From: JBFJVZ01 sp041623895
GTDB taxonomy: Bacteria > Planctomycetota > Planctomycetia > Pirellulales > Pirellulaceae
NCBI GenBank assembly: GCA_041623895.1
Contig: JBFJVZ010000203.1
Location: 1 to 13,138, forward strand
Direction of reading: 5' to 3'
Length of the DNA: 13,138 nucleotides
Under the pieces are notes generated by a model that did not search any database, had not been told where the DNA came from, and worked only from the letters and a program-made list of their open reading frames with translations. The translations under genes were made by a program, and so were the position numbers. Every line of letters begins with the position of its first letter. Within the stretch, counting starts at the first letter, position 1. Of this stretch, positions 1 through 8,076 are shown piece after piece.

Positions 1-1
1 C

Positions 2-166
2 TGGTTTTATGATGTTTGGTCAAGCTGGTGGGGCGAAGTGACCGCGTTTAACCTGCTTGTCGCGGCCGGAGCGTTTGCGACCAGCCTTTGCTGGCTACTC
101 GTGCCACTGCTGATTGCGGCCGACGAGAAACATGCCGCGATGTCGCCGAGCCCCGAGACGCCGTAG
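2..166 (+). CDS. 3' end of a membrane protein (partial)
   Basis: Reading frame 2 is open from the window edge to a TAG at 164-166, giving the last 54 residues of a protein whose start lies outside. A Trp-rich juxtamembrane piece (WFYDVWSSWW) precedes a hydrophobic stretch of about 25 residues (roughly NLLVAAGAF to LLVPLLIAA). A short polar tail ending SPSPETP follows, which fits a last transmembrane helix. The family cannot be identified from this fragment. A polytopic transporter or a flippase-like protein is possible, but nothing specific supports either. The gene converges on the minus-strand lipoprotein gene that ends at 280. Confidence 0.6.
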   Translation, partial: WFYDVWSSWWGEVTAFNLLVAAGAFATSLCWLLVPLLIAADEKHAAMSPSPETP

Positions 167-241
167 AGACTTTGCCGAGACGGGAACTGTGAAGCGCGAT
201 CACACACACATCGTTCGACTCCGGCCGTCCCTGTCTCGCAA

Positions 242-257
242 CGGCAGCTTGGTGCCG
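242..257. terminator. weak hairpin between convergent genes
   Basis: CGGCA and TGCCG can pair around a six-base loop in the 113-base gap between two convergent genes. There is no T-run after it on either strand, so it is only a possible bidirectional terminator. Confidence 0.2.
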
Positions 258-279
258 CCATGCTTATTCACGCTTCCCG

Positions 280-1608
280 TCATCTCGCTCCGACACCGAC
301 GGTGTAAACGAATGGAGATTTGTCGCCACCGGTCAGAACTTCGATCGAGTACAACTGCTGGAGTAAGGCGAACGTTCCCAGTGTGTCAAGATCTCGCTGG
401 TCGAGGTAGAACCAATAGCCCTTGTACGGAACGGCGACAGCGGCGTGCTCGGGACATTTCTTGCATGATCGCACGACAAACATGTCGCCCAGCATCTCGT
501 TCCAATCAAACGGTGCGCCGGTTGCATCGACGGTGAGCGTCACGAGACCTTGCATCTGGTGTTCCACCGGAACATGGACTCCTTGCGACAGGTAGAACAG
601 AATCTCCAGGAACGACCGCGTGCTGATGACAATGTCATCACGCTGTGGTGGTGGAACTTCGTCAAGTTCTTCACATTGTTGAACAATGATCGCGTTCGGA
701 TTCTCTGTCGCATACATGGGTTGAATCCACCCGTTTTGAAAAGCCCAGCCCACCGCACGCACTTCCGGCTCCAATTCGTTCATGCCTGGTTCTTTCAGAT
801 CCAGCAGGCATCTGATTTCTCGCATTTCTTCGGAGCCTTTGCCATCACGAGTTGGCTTGATCACGAACGCAAGTTGCTGCTCACTTTTCGGCTTGACCAG
901 TTGGGTATGTCCGCCCGCTTGCTGGATGGTGTAACCGTCCTTGAGCGCGTTCCAGATGAAATCGTCACTCAAATTTTCCACGGCCCTTGGCACGTCCTTA
1001 ATGTCGGGATCCGAGCTAATGTCGGCAAAAGTAAACTCGATCACATCTCGGTCATAAAGTTCCTGAAAGAGTTGGGCAAGATATCGAAATTGCTCGAAAT
1101 CCGGCTTCTCACTCGGCGTTGGGCCTCCAGCGACCGTTGCGTTCTCGACGTTGTTCATGTACTGAACCGTGGTGCGAAAGAGGCGTTCCCAACTCCATCC
1201 GGTTCTGGCCAGGCCACGGAGAGACTCCAGTTTCGTGGGCATCAACAATGCTTTCAGGAAGGCTGGGTCATTCTTGGGGTTGTAGCTGATGGTGGGACTT
1301 TCGTTCCGAGACACTGCACCGCTTAAACCCAGAGCATCGAGGCCTGCCTCGGGCACGTCCAGGCTGGAGCCGACAGCTCCGTCGAACGAGTAAGAAGCGA
1401 CAATTCCCCCGACGGAAAAAAACTCGGGATACTCGCGATACTTCAAGCGCACGATGTTCAACAGCATCTCTTCGCGCAACGTATGTTGCACGGCTTCGTT
1501 GTATTGTTGCCGCCCCTTATAGATTTGCTTTGGGCCAAGAGTACAGCCAGTGAAAAGCGTGATCAGCAGGCAGCTTACGAATCGCCAATCGGGGCGTTTG
1601 TTCGACAT
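280..1608 (-). CDS. outer-membrane-type lipoprotein of unknown function
   Basis: The protein has 442 residues from the chosen ATG at 1608. That start follows AGGA about ten bases upstream and puts a good lipoprotein signal at the N-terminus: a positive n-region (MSNKRPDWR), a hydrophobic core, then the lipobox LFTGC with Cys22. The residue after Cys is Thr, not Asp, which fits outer-membrane sorting. An in-frame ATG at 1653 would add 15 residues and spoil the signal peptide. Blocks that look conserved are LLNIVRLKYREYPEFF (about 49-64), a STRSFLEILFYLSQGVHVP segment (about 329-347), and VPYKGYWFYLDQRDLDT (about 393-409). I recall these from an uncharacterised lipoprotein family in Planctomycetes and Proteobacteria; no function is known to me. 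A CxxC pair (Cys382, Cys385) sits just before the last block. No transmembrane helix follows the signal. The lipoprotein call is strong; the role is unknown. Confidence 0.85.
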   Translation of the reverse strand: MSNKRPDWRFVSCLLITLFTGCTLGPKQIYKGRQQYNEAVQHTLREEMLLNIVRLKYREYPEFFSVGGIVASYSFDGAVGSSLDVPEAGLDALGLSGAVSRNESPTISYNPKNDPAFLKALLMPTKLESLRGLARTGWSWERLFRTTVQYMNNVENATVAGGPTPSEKPDFEQFRYLAQLFQELYDRDVIEFTFADISSDPDIKDVPRAVENLSDDFIWNALKDGYTIQQAGGHTQLVKPKSEQQLAFVIKPTRDGKGSEEMREIRCLLDLKEPGMNELEPEVRAVGWAFQNGWIQPMYATENPNAIIVQQCEELDEVPPPQRDDIVISTRSFLEILFYLSQGVHVPVEHQMQGLVTLTVDATGAPFDWNEMLGDMFVVRSCKKCPEHAAVAVPYKGYWFYLDQRDLDTLGTFALLQQLYSIEVLTGGDKSPFVYTVGVGAR

Positions 1609-1979
1609 GTTATTCACTTTCCTAAGAACCGGTTCACATGTTCGTTTCGGCAATACCGCAGCAACCGGTCTCGGTGATTCTGCGAGTTATGCATGGAAAC
1701 CGGACGAGCCAGCGAGTACAAAGCCAATAACCGGCACATGTTTCCACCGAGCGAGAAAAGTTCAGCAAGGCAAGCAGAAAGCTGAAATCGCAACGGTTGG
1801 ACACCCTCACGCAGGTAGGTGCATGCCAGTAATGATGCAGCCGGAGAGATCTTAGGACATACCAGGCAAGAAATTAGGATCGGTCAAGGTTTGTGGGGGG
1901 AACATTGCGGACTGAGGAAAACGATTGCGCGAATCGCCAGCTACGGCGGTTTACGCCGATTTAGTTTGCAGGTGTTTGA
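1609..1979. other. intergenic gap between two leftward genes
   Basis: These 371 bases lie downstream of the LEPR-XLL gene and upstream of the lipoprotein gene. Short open frames occur on the plus strand but have no recognisable protein features. On the minus strand the part next to 1608 must hold the lipoprotein promoter. No clear -10/-35 pair was found. The only structure seen is the small hairpin at 1944-1958. Confidence 0.5.
1944..1958 (-). terminator. short hairpin after the LEPR-XLL gene
   Basis: CGGCG, a five-base loop, and CGCCG form a perfect 5-bp GC stem about 22 bases beyond the stop of the leftward gene ending at 1980. There is no T-tract on the minus strand after it, so this is a weak terminator candidate only. 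Confidence 0.25.
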
Positions 1980-4166
1980 TCAGAAATCTGCCCACACACC
2001 TTTGTCAGGTCGAGTTCTTTTCGCCTTTTCTCTCTTTCCGTCTTCTTCATCGTTCTCGTCGTCTTCGTTCTCGTCGTTGTCGTGGAACATCCACAGATCA
2101 TCGTTGATCCATCGATTGTGCGGGAACAACAAATCGTTTGACGTCGCTTCCGGCTCGGCGCTTTGTTCCTCGTCGCCGACCGGCAGCGGATCAGCGATTC
2201 CTTGTGGATTTGATCCCAGCAGCATAAAGACTGCGTCTGCGTCTTGAGTTCCTGAAGTACGATCGCCTCCGCCAAGGTACTGATAGATTGCGTCGGTTCC
2301 GTTGTCGACGACCCACAAATTACTAGGATTGGACGGGTCAATCGTGATGCCACGCGGACTGTCATTATCACTATCAAGAATCCAGCTGCCTTTGAAAGTC
2401 CCGTCAACCGAGTACTTATAAACTTTGTCGCTGCTCGTAGCCCAGTTGACGACCCACAAGCTCACTCCGTCGGTTGTGATGCCTCGCGGGTTATTGTTGC
2501 CGCTGGCCAAGCCAAAAGAGGACGTCGCATTGAAGTTCCCACTGCGGTGACTTGCGGCTCCGTCATACAGATAAGCACGATCCGTTCCACGATCCACAAT
2601 CCAAACGTCGATCCCGTCGGTCGCGATACCCTCGGGGCGGCTCAGCCCATTTGCTTTCCAATTGCCAAGCAGACCGCCGTCTGCATCGTAGACATAGACG
2701 AAGTCGTCATTGTCGATCACCCAAACGGTGTCACCAGTCAGGTTGGATGCGGCACCCCGCGGCATGGTGTTACCCGATGCCAAGGAGTAAGACTCAATCA
2801 GGTCTCCGTCGGCATCGTACTCGTACGTTTGGTCCCCCGCGGTATCGACGACAAAGAATTTCGTCCCGGACCCGGGTGGTGGGTTTGCCGTGACCTCAAT
2901 GAACAAATGAAAGTCGTTCACGCCGATTTGGCCGAGACTATCAACCGCGTCGGCTGCCAAGTTGATCGAGTGCGATCCGTCGGCTAACGCAGGCAGGTTG
3001 AACAGGGCAGTATCTGCATCGATTAACTGCACGGAAACCGCCGTCGTCAAGCCGTCGATATGCAAGTCTTCAGCTGTCAGCGTCGACAAGTCGACAACTT
3101 CGGAAAAATCCAGAGTCAATTGCGTGTTGTCACTCGCCAATTGGAATCCAGTCACATGGAACGTCAACGCCGATGACAGGGAATCGCTAATCAGGGCAGC
3201 GGCCGAGTCTCGATTCACCGCGTCGAAGCGAATGCTTTGTTCCAATTCGACATGCAGAAAGTCGCCGCCGATGCCACTGGAATGCAGGCCTTGCACATTC
3301 GTGCTAGCTGCGAGCGAGCTAAAGGTCGTCCCGTCGACGCCATCGTTGATCTCCAGGTTCGTAGCATCATTTGCGTCCAGCGTGTTGTATGCGTACCCGA
3401 GGAATCCTTGTTCGCCGAATCGACTGTCCAGATCAAGCATTGCGGCGGTGACATTTCCATCGCCGGCGGACGTCACCAGATCTGTCCCGGCTGGGAACTC
3501 GTCTTCACCAGGATCACCATCATGATTGGCCATGCTGAAGCCATGAATTTGCCACGGTGTTGTTTCACCGGTTGGACCGTTCCAAGCTTCATGCACGGTT
3601 TGAAACACCGAGCTACTGAGATGGGCGACATCCGCAGTCCCTGCGCCATTGGCGTTGCGGTGCGCGCCGGCCAGCAAAAACCCACGGGCTTTGGATTGCA
3701 AGAATGCTTTGGCACCAATGTCCCAAGCGTTGGTATCGAAGAGTGGCTGCGGGACTTCCACCAAGGCATCGGAATGGTATTGAAGGTTAACGAAATAACT
3801 TCCCCAACCTCTCGTTTGCAGGCCACCGACCAGTTCTTCTCGCAGTGTGTACAGCGTCGCGCCACTGTCCGTGTCGGTGAATTCGACAATCTCGTAGTCG
3901 AGTGCGCTGGCTTGCTGAGCGGCCGTCTGCAGATTGCCGGAGAGCAAATTGGCCGCGAGCGATTGAAAATCCGCAAGCTCCGTCGCGTTCGGAGCCACGT
4001 AAGCGTTGGAATCTTTCTCAAACGCCAACTCCTTCAGACGCTCGACTTCAACAACAAAGTTTCCTGTTTCTTGAAGAATTCCGAACGCCAGTAGACGACG
4101 ATCCTCAAGCGATTCGCAGCGTAGCCGACGGGGCGTGCGATTTAATTTCTTGGGCAAGAAGTGCAT
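1980..4166 (-). CDS. LEPR-XLL surface protein: hydrolase-like region, Ig-like domain, propeller repeats
   Basis: This 728-residue protein starts with a basic segment and the motif SLEDRRLLA (19-27), the planctomycete LEPR-XLL signature of large surface or secreted proteins. No ordinary Sec signal is seen. Residues about 30-320 form an unassigned domain rich in conserved-looking His motifs: LAGAHR (His169), DVAH (His182), TVHEAW (His192), QIHGF (His208) and FLHVELEQSIR (His305, Glu308). They suggest a metal-dependent hydrolase, which is inference. Residues about 330-428 resemble a bacterial Ig-like domain (LTLDFSEVVDLSTLTAEDLHIDG). Residues about 433-660 hold at least five WVVD/YxYDxDG-type units separated by PRGI or PEGI turns, as in NHL-like beta-propellers. 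Residues about 680-692 (LLFPHNRWINDDLW) precede an acidic run (696-709) and a basic patch (KREKAKR). The gene stands alone, with 353 bases upstream and 371 downstream. SD support for the ATG is weak (GGTAGG). Confidence 0.85.
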   Translation of the reverse strand: MHFLPKKLNRTPRRLRCESLEDRRLLAFGILQETGNFVVEVERLKELAFEKDSNAYVAPNATELADFQSLAANLLSGNLQTAAQQASALDYEIVEFTDTDSGATLYTLREELVGGLQTRGWGSYFVNLQYHSDALVEVPQPLFDTNAWDIGAKAFLQSKARGFLLAGAHRNANGAGTADVAHLSSSVFQTVHEAWNGPTGETTPWQIHGFSMANHDGDPGEDEFPAGTDLVTSAGDGNVTAAMLDLDSRFGEQGFLGYAYNTLDANDATNLEINDGVDGTTFSSLAASTNVQGLHSSGIGGDFLHVELEQSIRFDAVNRDSAAALISDSLSSALTFHVTGFQLASDNTQLTLDFSEVVDLSTLTAEDLHIDGLTTAVSVQLIDADTALFNLPALADGSHSINLAADAVDSLGQIGVNDFHLFIEVTANPPPGSGTKFFVVDTAGDQTYEYDADGDLIESYSLASGNTMPRGAASNLTGDTVWVIDNDDFVYVYDADGGLLGNWKANGLSRPEGIATDGIDVWIVDRGTDRAYLYDGAASHRSGNFNATSSFGLASGNNNPRGITTDGVSLWVVNWATSSDKVYKYSVDGTFKGSWILDSDNDSPRGITIDPSNPSNLWVVDNGTDAIYQYLGGGDRTSGTQDADAVFMLLGSNPQGIADPLPVGDEEQSAEPEATSNDLLFPHNRWINDDLWMFHDNDENEDDENDEEDGKREKAKRTRPDKGVWADF
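2030..2083. repeat. simple-sequence TCG/TTC tract encoding the acidic tail
   Basis: The plus strand is a pyrimidine-rich run of TCG, TTC and TCT triplets. On the coding (minus) strand it reads as GAC, GAA and GAG codons for the Asp/Glu/Asn-rich tail of the LEPR-XLL protein. Such near-triplet tracts are prone to length change by slippage in steps of three. Confidence 0.55.
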
Positions 4167-4519
4167 GAGCCTACCAGGATTGCGGATTGGAACGATGAAA
4201 GTGAATTCCCCTTCAGCGGAGAACCACCCTGCTCAATTCGGCAACCTGGCGATCTCTTTCAGCAAGAGACCCATGGTTTTGCGTCCCGGCCTCACGACCG
4301 GTTTGCCAGTTTCGGAGAGAATAAAACTTCTGCTTGAAACCTATGCCACGTTTTGGACAAAGGCAAAGCGAGAATGATGTGGTATTTTTGCAACACGCTG
4401 AGTCTGAGAGGGCCGGTCAAACGCAGCACCGTTCAGGCACGACCGTCTATCGTTTCAGCTCATTGCCGGTGCGGTGTCGCTGCGAGCTTTGATCCGTCTA
4501 CGTCTACCACGTCTACGGT
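4167..4519. other. intergenic gap upstream of the LEPR-XLL gene
   Basis: These 353 bases separate the 3' end of the first sulfatase gene from the start of the LEPR-XLL gene, both leftward. The promoter of the latter must lie here, and the more AT-rich part at about 4320-4400 is the likeliest place. No convincing -35/-10 pair, riboswitch or small RNA was recognised. An 80-codon plus-strand open frame (4135-4377) has no protein-like features. Short GTCTAC repeats occur at its right end. Confidence 0.45.
4496..4516. repeat. three GTCTAC hexamers next to the sulfatase stop
   Basis: GTCTAC occurs at 4496-4501, 4502-4507 and 4511-4516. It is followed by GGTCTA, which includes the sulfatase stop codon (TAG on the minus strand, 4520-4522). 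On the transcript this reads as repeated GTAGAC directly after the stop. There is no hairpin. The role is unknown and it may be chance slippage. Confidence 0.5.
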
Positions 4520-6274
4520 CTAAATCGCCTCGACTTCGGTGAAGTAGGCGCCGCCGGCTTTGCCGCTTTCGTCGAAGAGCCATGTTTGCAGCTCGGTTTT
4601 TCCGGCGGCCAACTCCATCTCAAAGACAACAGCCTTGGCTCCCGGTGCAACTTTTGCTTCCAATTCTTGACCGGCAATTCGGACCTTGGCTCGGACAGCC
4701 ACAACGGGCCTGTTAGCCTGGGCGGGCCATTGGCGAAGAGTTAGGCGATAGCGCCCAGCCTTCTTGATGTCGACCATCCAGGGACCGGTCACCCGGACGA
4801 GTTGATTGATATGGCCAAAGTTCCACGGCGGATTGCCATGGGGCATGTACCAGTCCTGCGAACAAAGCTCGGTCGGATTCTGTCTCGGGTTTCCCAGATC
4901 GATCGATACGGGCACCATCCGCGGCGAGACGGATTCCCAGAACGGCCGGTACAAGGCGCGCAATTGCTTAACCATTTCGGGGTGCGCGGCGGATACGTCG
5001 TTCCGCTGGGCTGGATCCTGCTCCAGATCGTACAGCTCTCGTCCAGCGATCAGACGCCAGCGGTCTTTCAGTACACAAGAAAACTCCCAGGGTTGCGGAG
5101 CTGCCTGGAAATAGGGACCGCCTTGAAACTGAACGACAAGGTGATCCCGCGGCGGTGGAGCTTTCTGGTCTTGCAAATGAGCCGCAAAGGAGACACCGTC
5201 GATCGCGCGTGACTCGGGGATGGGAACTCCAGTTAGTTCTGCCAAGGTCGGCAGTACGTCAATATGGGCCGCAAGACTGGCAACCTCCCGGCCGCCCACG
5301 AGTCCGCCAGCAGGCCAGTGAATGAACAACGGCACGCGATGCCCGCCTTCGTAAACGGAAGACTTTTTCCCTCGCATTCCTGCGTTGTAGCCTTGAATTG
5401 CTTCCGAAGTCAGTGACTTGAACTTGGCGCCGTTTGCGGTGCCGTTGTCGGTCATGAATATCAGGATGGTGTTGTCCGACAGTCCCAACGTATCCAGTCG
5501 CTTTCGCAGCAGCCCCATGTTGTGATCGATGTTGGCAATCATCCCGTAGAACTCGGCGCCAAAACGCCAGTTGGCTTTTTCTTGGTAAGGATCGCTCCAT
5601 TTGGGATCGACTCGGTAGGGTCCGTGGGGTGCATTGGTCGCGACGTACAGGAAGAACGGTCGAGCTTTGTTTCTTTCAATGAAGCGTATCGATTCGGCGA
5701 ACCACACATCGGTGCAATAACCTGTGAACTTTTCAAACTTGCCGTTCCGTTCGTAAGTGTCATCAAAATAGTCGTTGCCCCAATGATCGGACGCTTGACC
5801 GATGCCGCCGCAGCGATGCCAAAGGACATCCTGAAAGCCCCGATCCTGTGGCCGGTGCGGCGCGTTATCGCCCAGATGCCATTTACCAATCATCCCCGTG
5901 GCGTATCCGTTAGCGGCAAACAAGTCGGCAATTGTTGTTTCGTCGGTATGCATCATGGTTCGCCCGGAGCTTGTTCGGTACGCGCCCGTTCGCGCGGGAT
6001 ACCGGCCGGTCATCAACGCGGCGCGCGTTGGAGTGCAAAACGGACTGACATGGAAGTCCGTGAATCGAACTGACTCGCGATACAAACGGTCCAGCTGGGG
6101 TGTCTTCAGGATCGGATTGCCATAACACCCCAAATCGCCGAATCCCTGATCATCCGTCATCACGAGGATGATATTGGGTTGCGTCTTCTTGTCCTGGGCG
6201 GAAGAGACTCCAACCAGGGCCATCACCGCCACCAACCCAAGGATCGCTGATCCGTAGTTTGCACGCATGTTCAT
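4520..6274 (-). CDS. exported S1-family sulfatase (arylsulfatase A-like)
   Basis: The protein has 584 residues. Residues 1-26 are a Sec signal peptide (AILGLVAVMALVGVSSA, likely cut before Gln27), so it acts outside the cytoplasm. The formylglycine motif is FCTPTRAALMTGR with Cys80, of the C-x-P-x-R type. Metal and active-site motifs follow in family order: MTDDQG (Asp41, Asp42), GKWHLG (Lys131, His133), APHGP (His217) and TDNG (Asp276, Asn277), then RGKKSSVYEGGHRVPL. The alkaline-phosphatase-like core ends near residue 440. About 140 further residues form a beta-rich C-terminal part with Trp-rich and basic patches, possibly a substrate-facing accessory domain. It hydrolyses a sulfate ester, probably of a polysaccharide; the substrate is not readable from sequence. 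Cys80 needs conversion by a maturase not in this window. A second ATG six bases downstream (6268) is equally usable. It diverges from the histidine kinase gene. Confidence 0.95.
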   Translation of the reverse strand: MNMRANYGSAILGLVAVMALVGVSSAQDKKTQPNIILVMTDDQGFGDLGCYGNPILKTPQLDRLYRESVRFTDFHVSPFCTPTRAALMTGRYPARTGAYRTSSGRTMMHTDETTIADLFAANGYATGMIGKWHLGDNAPHRPQDRGFQDVLWHRCGGIGQASDHWGNDYFDDTYERNGKFEKFTGYCTDVWFAESIRFIERNKARPFFLYVATNAPHGPYRVDPKWSDPYQEKANWRFGAEFYGMIANIDHNMGLLRKRLDTLGLSDNTILIFMTDNGTANGAKFKSLTSEAIQGYNAGMRGKKSSVYEGGHRVPLFIHWPAGGLVGGREVASLAAHIDVLPTLAELTGVPIPESRAIDGVSFAAHLQDQKAPPPRDHLVVQFQGGPYFQAAPQPWEFSCVLKDRWRLIAGRELYDLEQDPAQRNDVSAAHPEMVKQLRALYRPFWESVSPRMVPVSIDLGNPRQNPTELCSQDWYMPHGNPPWNFGHINQLVRVTGPWMVDIKKAGRYRLTLRQWPAQANRPVVAVRAKVRIAGQELEAKVAPGAKAVVFEMELAAGKTELQTWLFDESGKAGGAYFTEVEAI

Positions 6275-6495
6275 TCTTTTTATTGCGTTATCAATTAATA
6301 GAGTTCTATCACAAGGGTTACATCATTTACAAAGATGCTCTAAACATTCGAGCCAGCCCTTCACGGTCGACCACCTTGATAGTTCGGCCCGTGGGGCTCG
6401 ACTTGAAAAAGATGACTTGATATCACGATGCCAGTTTGTAACCATGATCGTCTGCGGTTTTTGGTGATCCGGAGCCAGCCAACATTTAAACGACC
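6275..6495. promoter_or_regulatory. divergent control region, sulfatase and histidine kinase
   Basis: These 221 bases lie between the 5' ends of two divergent genes and must carry both promoters. The part beside the sulfatase (about 6275-6345) is clearly AT-rich for this DNA, with TTATCAATTAATAGAG and TTTTTATT stretches, and is the likeliest promoter core. No clean sigma-70 or sigma-54 consensus pair could be fixed. The kinase ATG at 6496 has no evident Shine-Dalgarno sequence. A 66-codon plus-strand frame (6267-6467) spans much of the gap but shows no family features. Confidence 0.5.
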
Positions 6496-8076
6496 ATGCC
6501 CACCGATAAAACGGAAGAGCCCCTTACCGCAATGGATTCGCCGCCATCTAATTTAGCGGAACCGAAGTTCGCTGATGAAGAACGACCGCCAGCAGGCGGT
6601 GACACAGGTTACCAGCATCTGAATCAATTGCGTTTTCAGTCGCAATTGCTGGACAGCGTCCAGGAATCCATCATTGCCACCGACCTGGACGGCCTTGTGA
6701 CTTACTGGGGGCGTGGGGCTCAAGAACTGTACGGATACACGGCCCAAGAAGTCATCGGCAAAACCATCACCTTTATTGTTGAGCCTGAAGAGGAGTCCGT
6801 TGAACGAGAGCGGATGCGACAGGTACTGGAAGTCGGGTCGTGGAAGGGAGAGTATCGGCAGCGGCGCAAAGATGGATCCGTGTTTTGGGCATCTACCGTC
6901 ATCTCACTGGTCACGGACGAGAGTGGAAAACCGGCGGGCTTCATCGGCATCGACGTTGATATTACCGAGCGAAAGCGCGCAGCAGAGGAATTGGGTCAGT
7001 TGAGGCTCGCCATCGAGAATGCCATGCAAGGCATCTCGCGGCTTGATCGTGACGGTCGATTCATCATGGTCAAGCCACAGTACTCACGAATGTTGGGATA
7101 TGAACCACAGGAACTGCTTGGCCAATCTTGGACGGTGACAGTACCGCAGGAAGATCAACCAATTGCGGCTGAGGGCTGCACGACCATGCTGCGCGAAGGC
7201 CGAGCGACGCTCGAGTGCCGTGCGCAGCGAAAAGACGGGTCCTTGTTTGATAAACAGTTGCTGTTGGTTAAATCGTTTGACGAACAGGGAAACCACGATG
7301 GTCACTATTGCTTCATGAGTGACATCAGCCAACGCAAACAGGCGGAAGATCAGCTTCGTGCGAAAGAGGCGGAACTCGCCCACATCTCACGCTTGTCAAC
7401 CATGGGAGAGTTAGTTGCCGGCGTTGCGCACGAAATCAATCAACCTCTGTATGCCATCGCAAACTTCGCAACCGTGGCCCAAAGAAAACTGGAAGCAGCA
7501 GAAGGCGATGTATGCCACAGCGTGCGTGAATTGAATCGTCAGATTTCCGAACAAGCGGTGAGGGCCGGGGATATCATTCGGCGGTTGCGAGTTTTCGTTG
7601 GAAAATCAGATGGCGTCCGGTCCACGTTTGACATCAATGCGATCGTCCGCGACGCGGTGGCGATTCTGTCACCGATGACGCGCAGCACAGATGCTTCGAC
7701 TCGCCTGGAGCTGTCCGAGTCCCCGGCGATGGTTCATGCGGACCGGGTGCTGCTGGAACAAGTGCTCGTAAATCTGGTGCGAAATTCCATCGAAGCGGTT
7801 GCCGACAGCGTTCCACGCGAGATAACGGTGCGTACTGTTGTCAGTAAGGAAACAGTCCTTGTCTCGGTGGAAGACACAGGAACCGGGATTCTGGAAGGTG
7901 AGCCCGACAAGTTATTTGATGCCTTCTTTACGACCAAGGAGTCCGGATTGGGAATGGGGCTGGCCATCAGCCGCACGATCGTGGAAGCCCACAGCGGCAG
8001 CATTCGAGCGATTCCTCGAGATCACGGCGGCTTGCACGTCGAATTTGAATTGCCACGGTGTCGAGACAATTCATGA
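6496..8076 (+). CDS. soluble PAS-PAS sensor histidine kinase (FixL-like)
   Basis: The protein has 526 residues, with no signal peptide or transmembrane helix, so it is a cytoplasmic sensor. A polar N-terminus is followed by PAS domain 1 (about 45-160, ending in DVDITERKRA) and PAS domain 2 (about 165-282, ending in MSDISQRKQA). A coiled linker follows, then HisKA (about 293-365) with the phosphoacceptor His312 in GVAHEINQPL, the H-box form of the FixL/DctB-type kinases. The ATPase domain has an N-box NLVRNSIEAV (Asn426, Asn430), a G1 box EDTGTGI (Asp460), an F box DAFFTTKESG and a G2 box GLGMGLAIS. All catalytic parts are present. No heme-binding PAS signature was recognised, so the signal is unknown; redox, gas or a small ligand are all possible. 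The stop overlaps the start of the response regulator gene as ATGA, so the two are translationally coupled partners. Confidence 0.95.
   Translation: MPTDKTEEPLTAMDSPPSNLAEPKFADEERPPAGGDTGYQHLNQLRFQSQLLDSVQESIIATDLDGLVTYWGRGAQELYGYTAQEVIGKTITFIVEPEEESVERERMRQVLEVGSWKGEYRQRRKDGSVFWASTVISLVTDESGKPAGFIGIDVDITERKRAAEELGQLRLAIENAMQGISRLDRDGRFIMVKPQYSRMLGYEPQELLGQSWTVTVPQEDQPIAAEGCTTMLREGRATLECRAQRKDGSLFDKQLLLVKSFDEQGNHDGHYCFMSDISQRKQAEDQLRAKEAELAHISRLSTMGELVAGVAHEINQPLYAIANFATVAQRKLEAAEGDVCHSVRELNRQISEQAVRAGDIIRRLRVFVGKSDGVRSTFDINAIVRDAVAILSPMTRSTDASTRLELSESPAMVHADRVLLEQVLVNLVRNSIEAVADSVPREITVRTVVSKETVLVSVEDTGTGILEGEPDKLFDAFFTTKESGLGMGLAISRTIVEAHSGSIRAIPRDHGGLHVEFELPRCRDNS

Noticed and set aside
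550..1326. A 258-codon plus-strand open frame opposite the lipoprotein gene
   Set aside because: It lies wholly antisense to a protein with a good lipobox and family blocks, and its translation has no recognisable motif. Codon structure of the real gene explains the open frame.
3237..4094. A 285-codon plus-strand open frame opposite the LEPR-XLL gene
   Set aside because: It is antisense to a protein with clear domains and shows no signal, membrane or family pattern.
5522..6073. A 183-codon plus-strand open frame inside the first sulfatase gene
   Set aside because: It overlaps the catalytic core of a well-supported sulfatase on the other strand.
6267..6467. A 66-codon plus-strand frame in the divergent control region
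   Set aside because: It begins opposite the sulfatase start, has no family features or ribosome site, and covers the expected promoters.
7634..7816. Short minus-strand frames in the kinase gene
   Set aside because: They are antisense to the HisKA/ATPase region and carry no protein features.
8058..8072. GTG start for the response regulator
   Set aside because: The ATGA overlap at 8073 is the usual coupling form and the five extra residues precede the receiver without adding anything.
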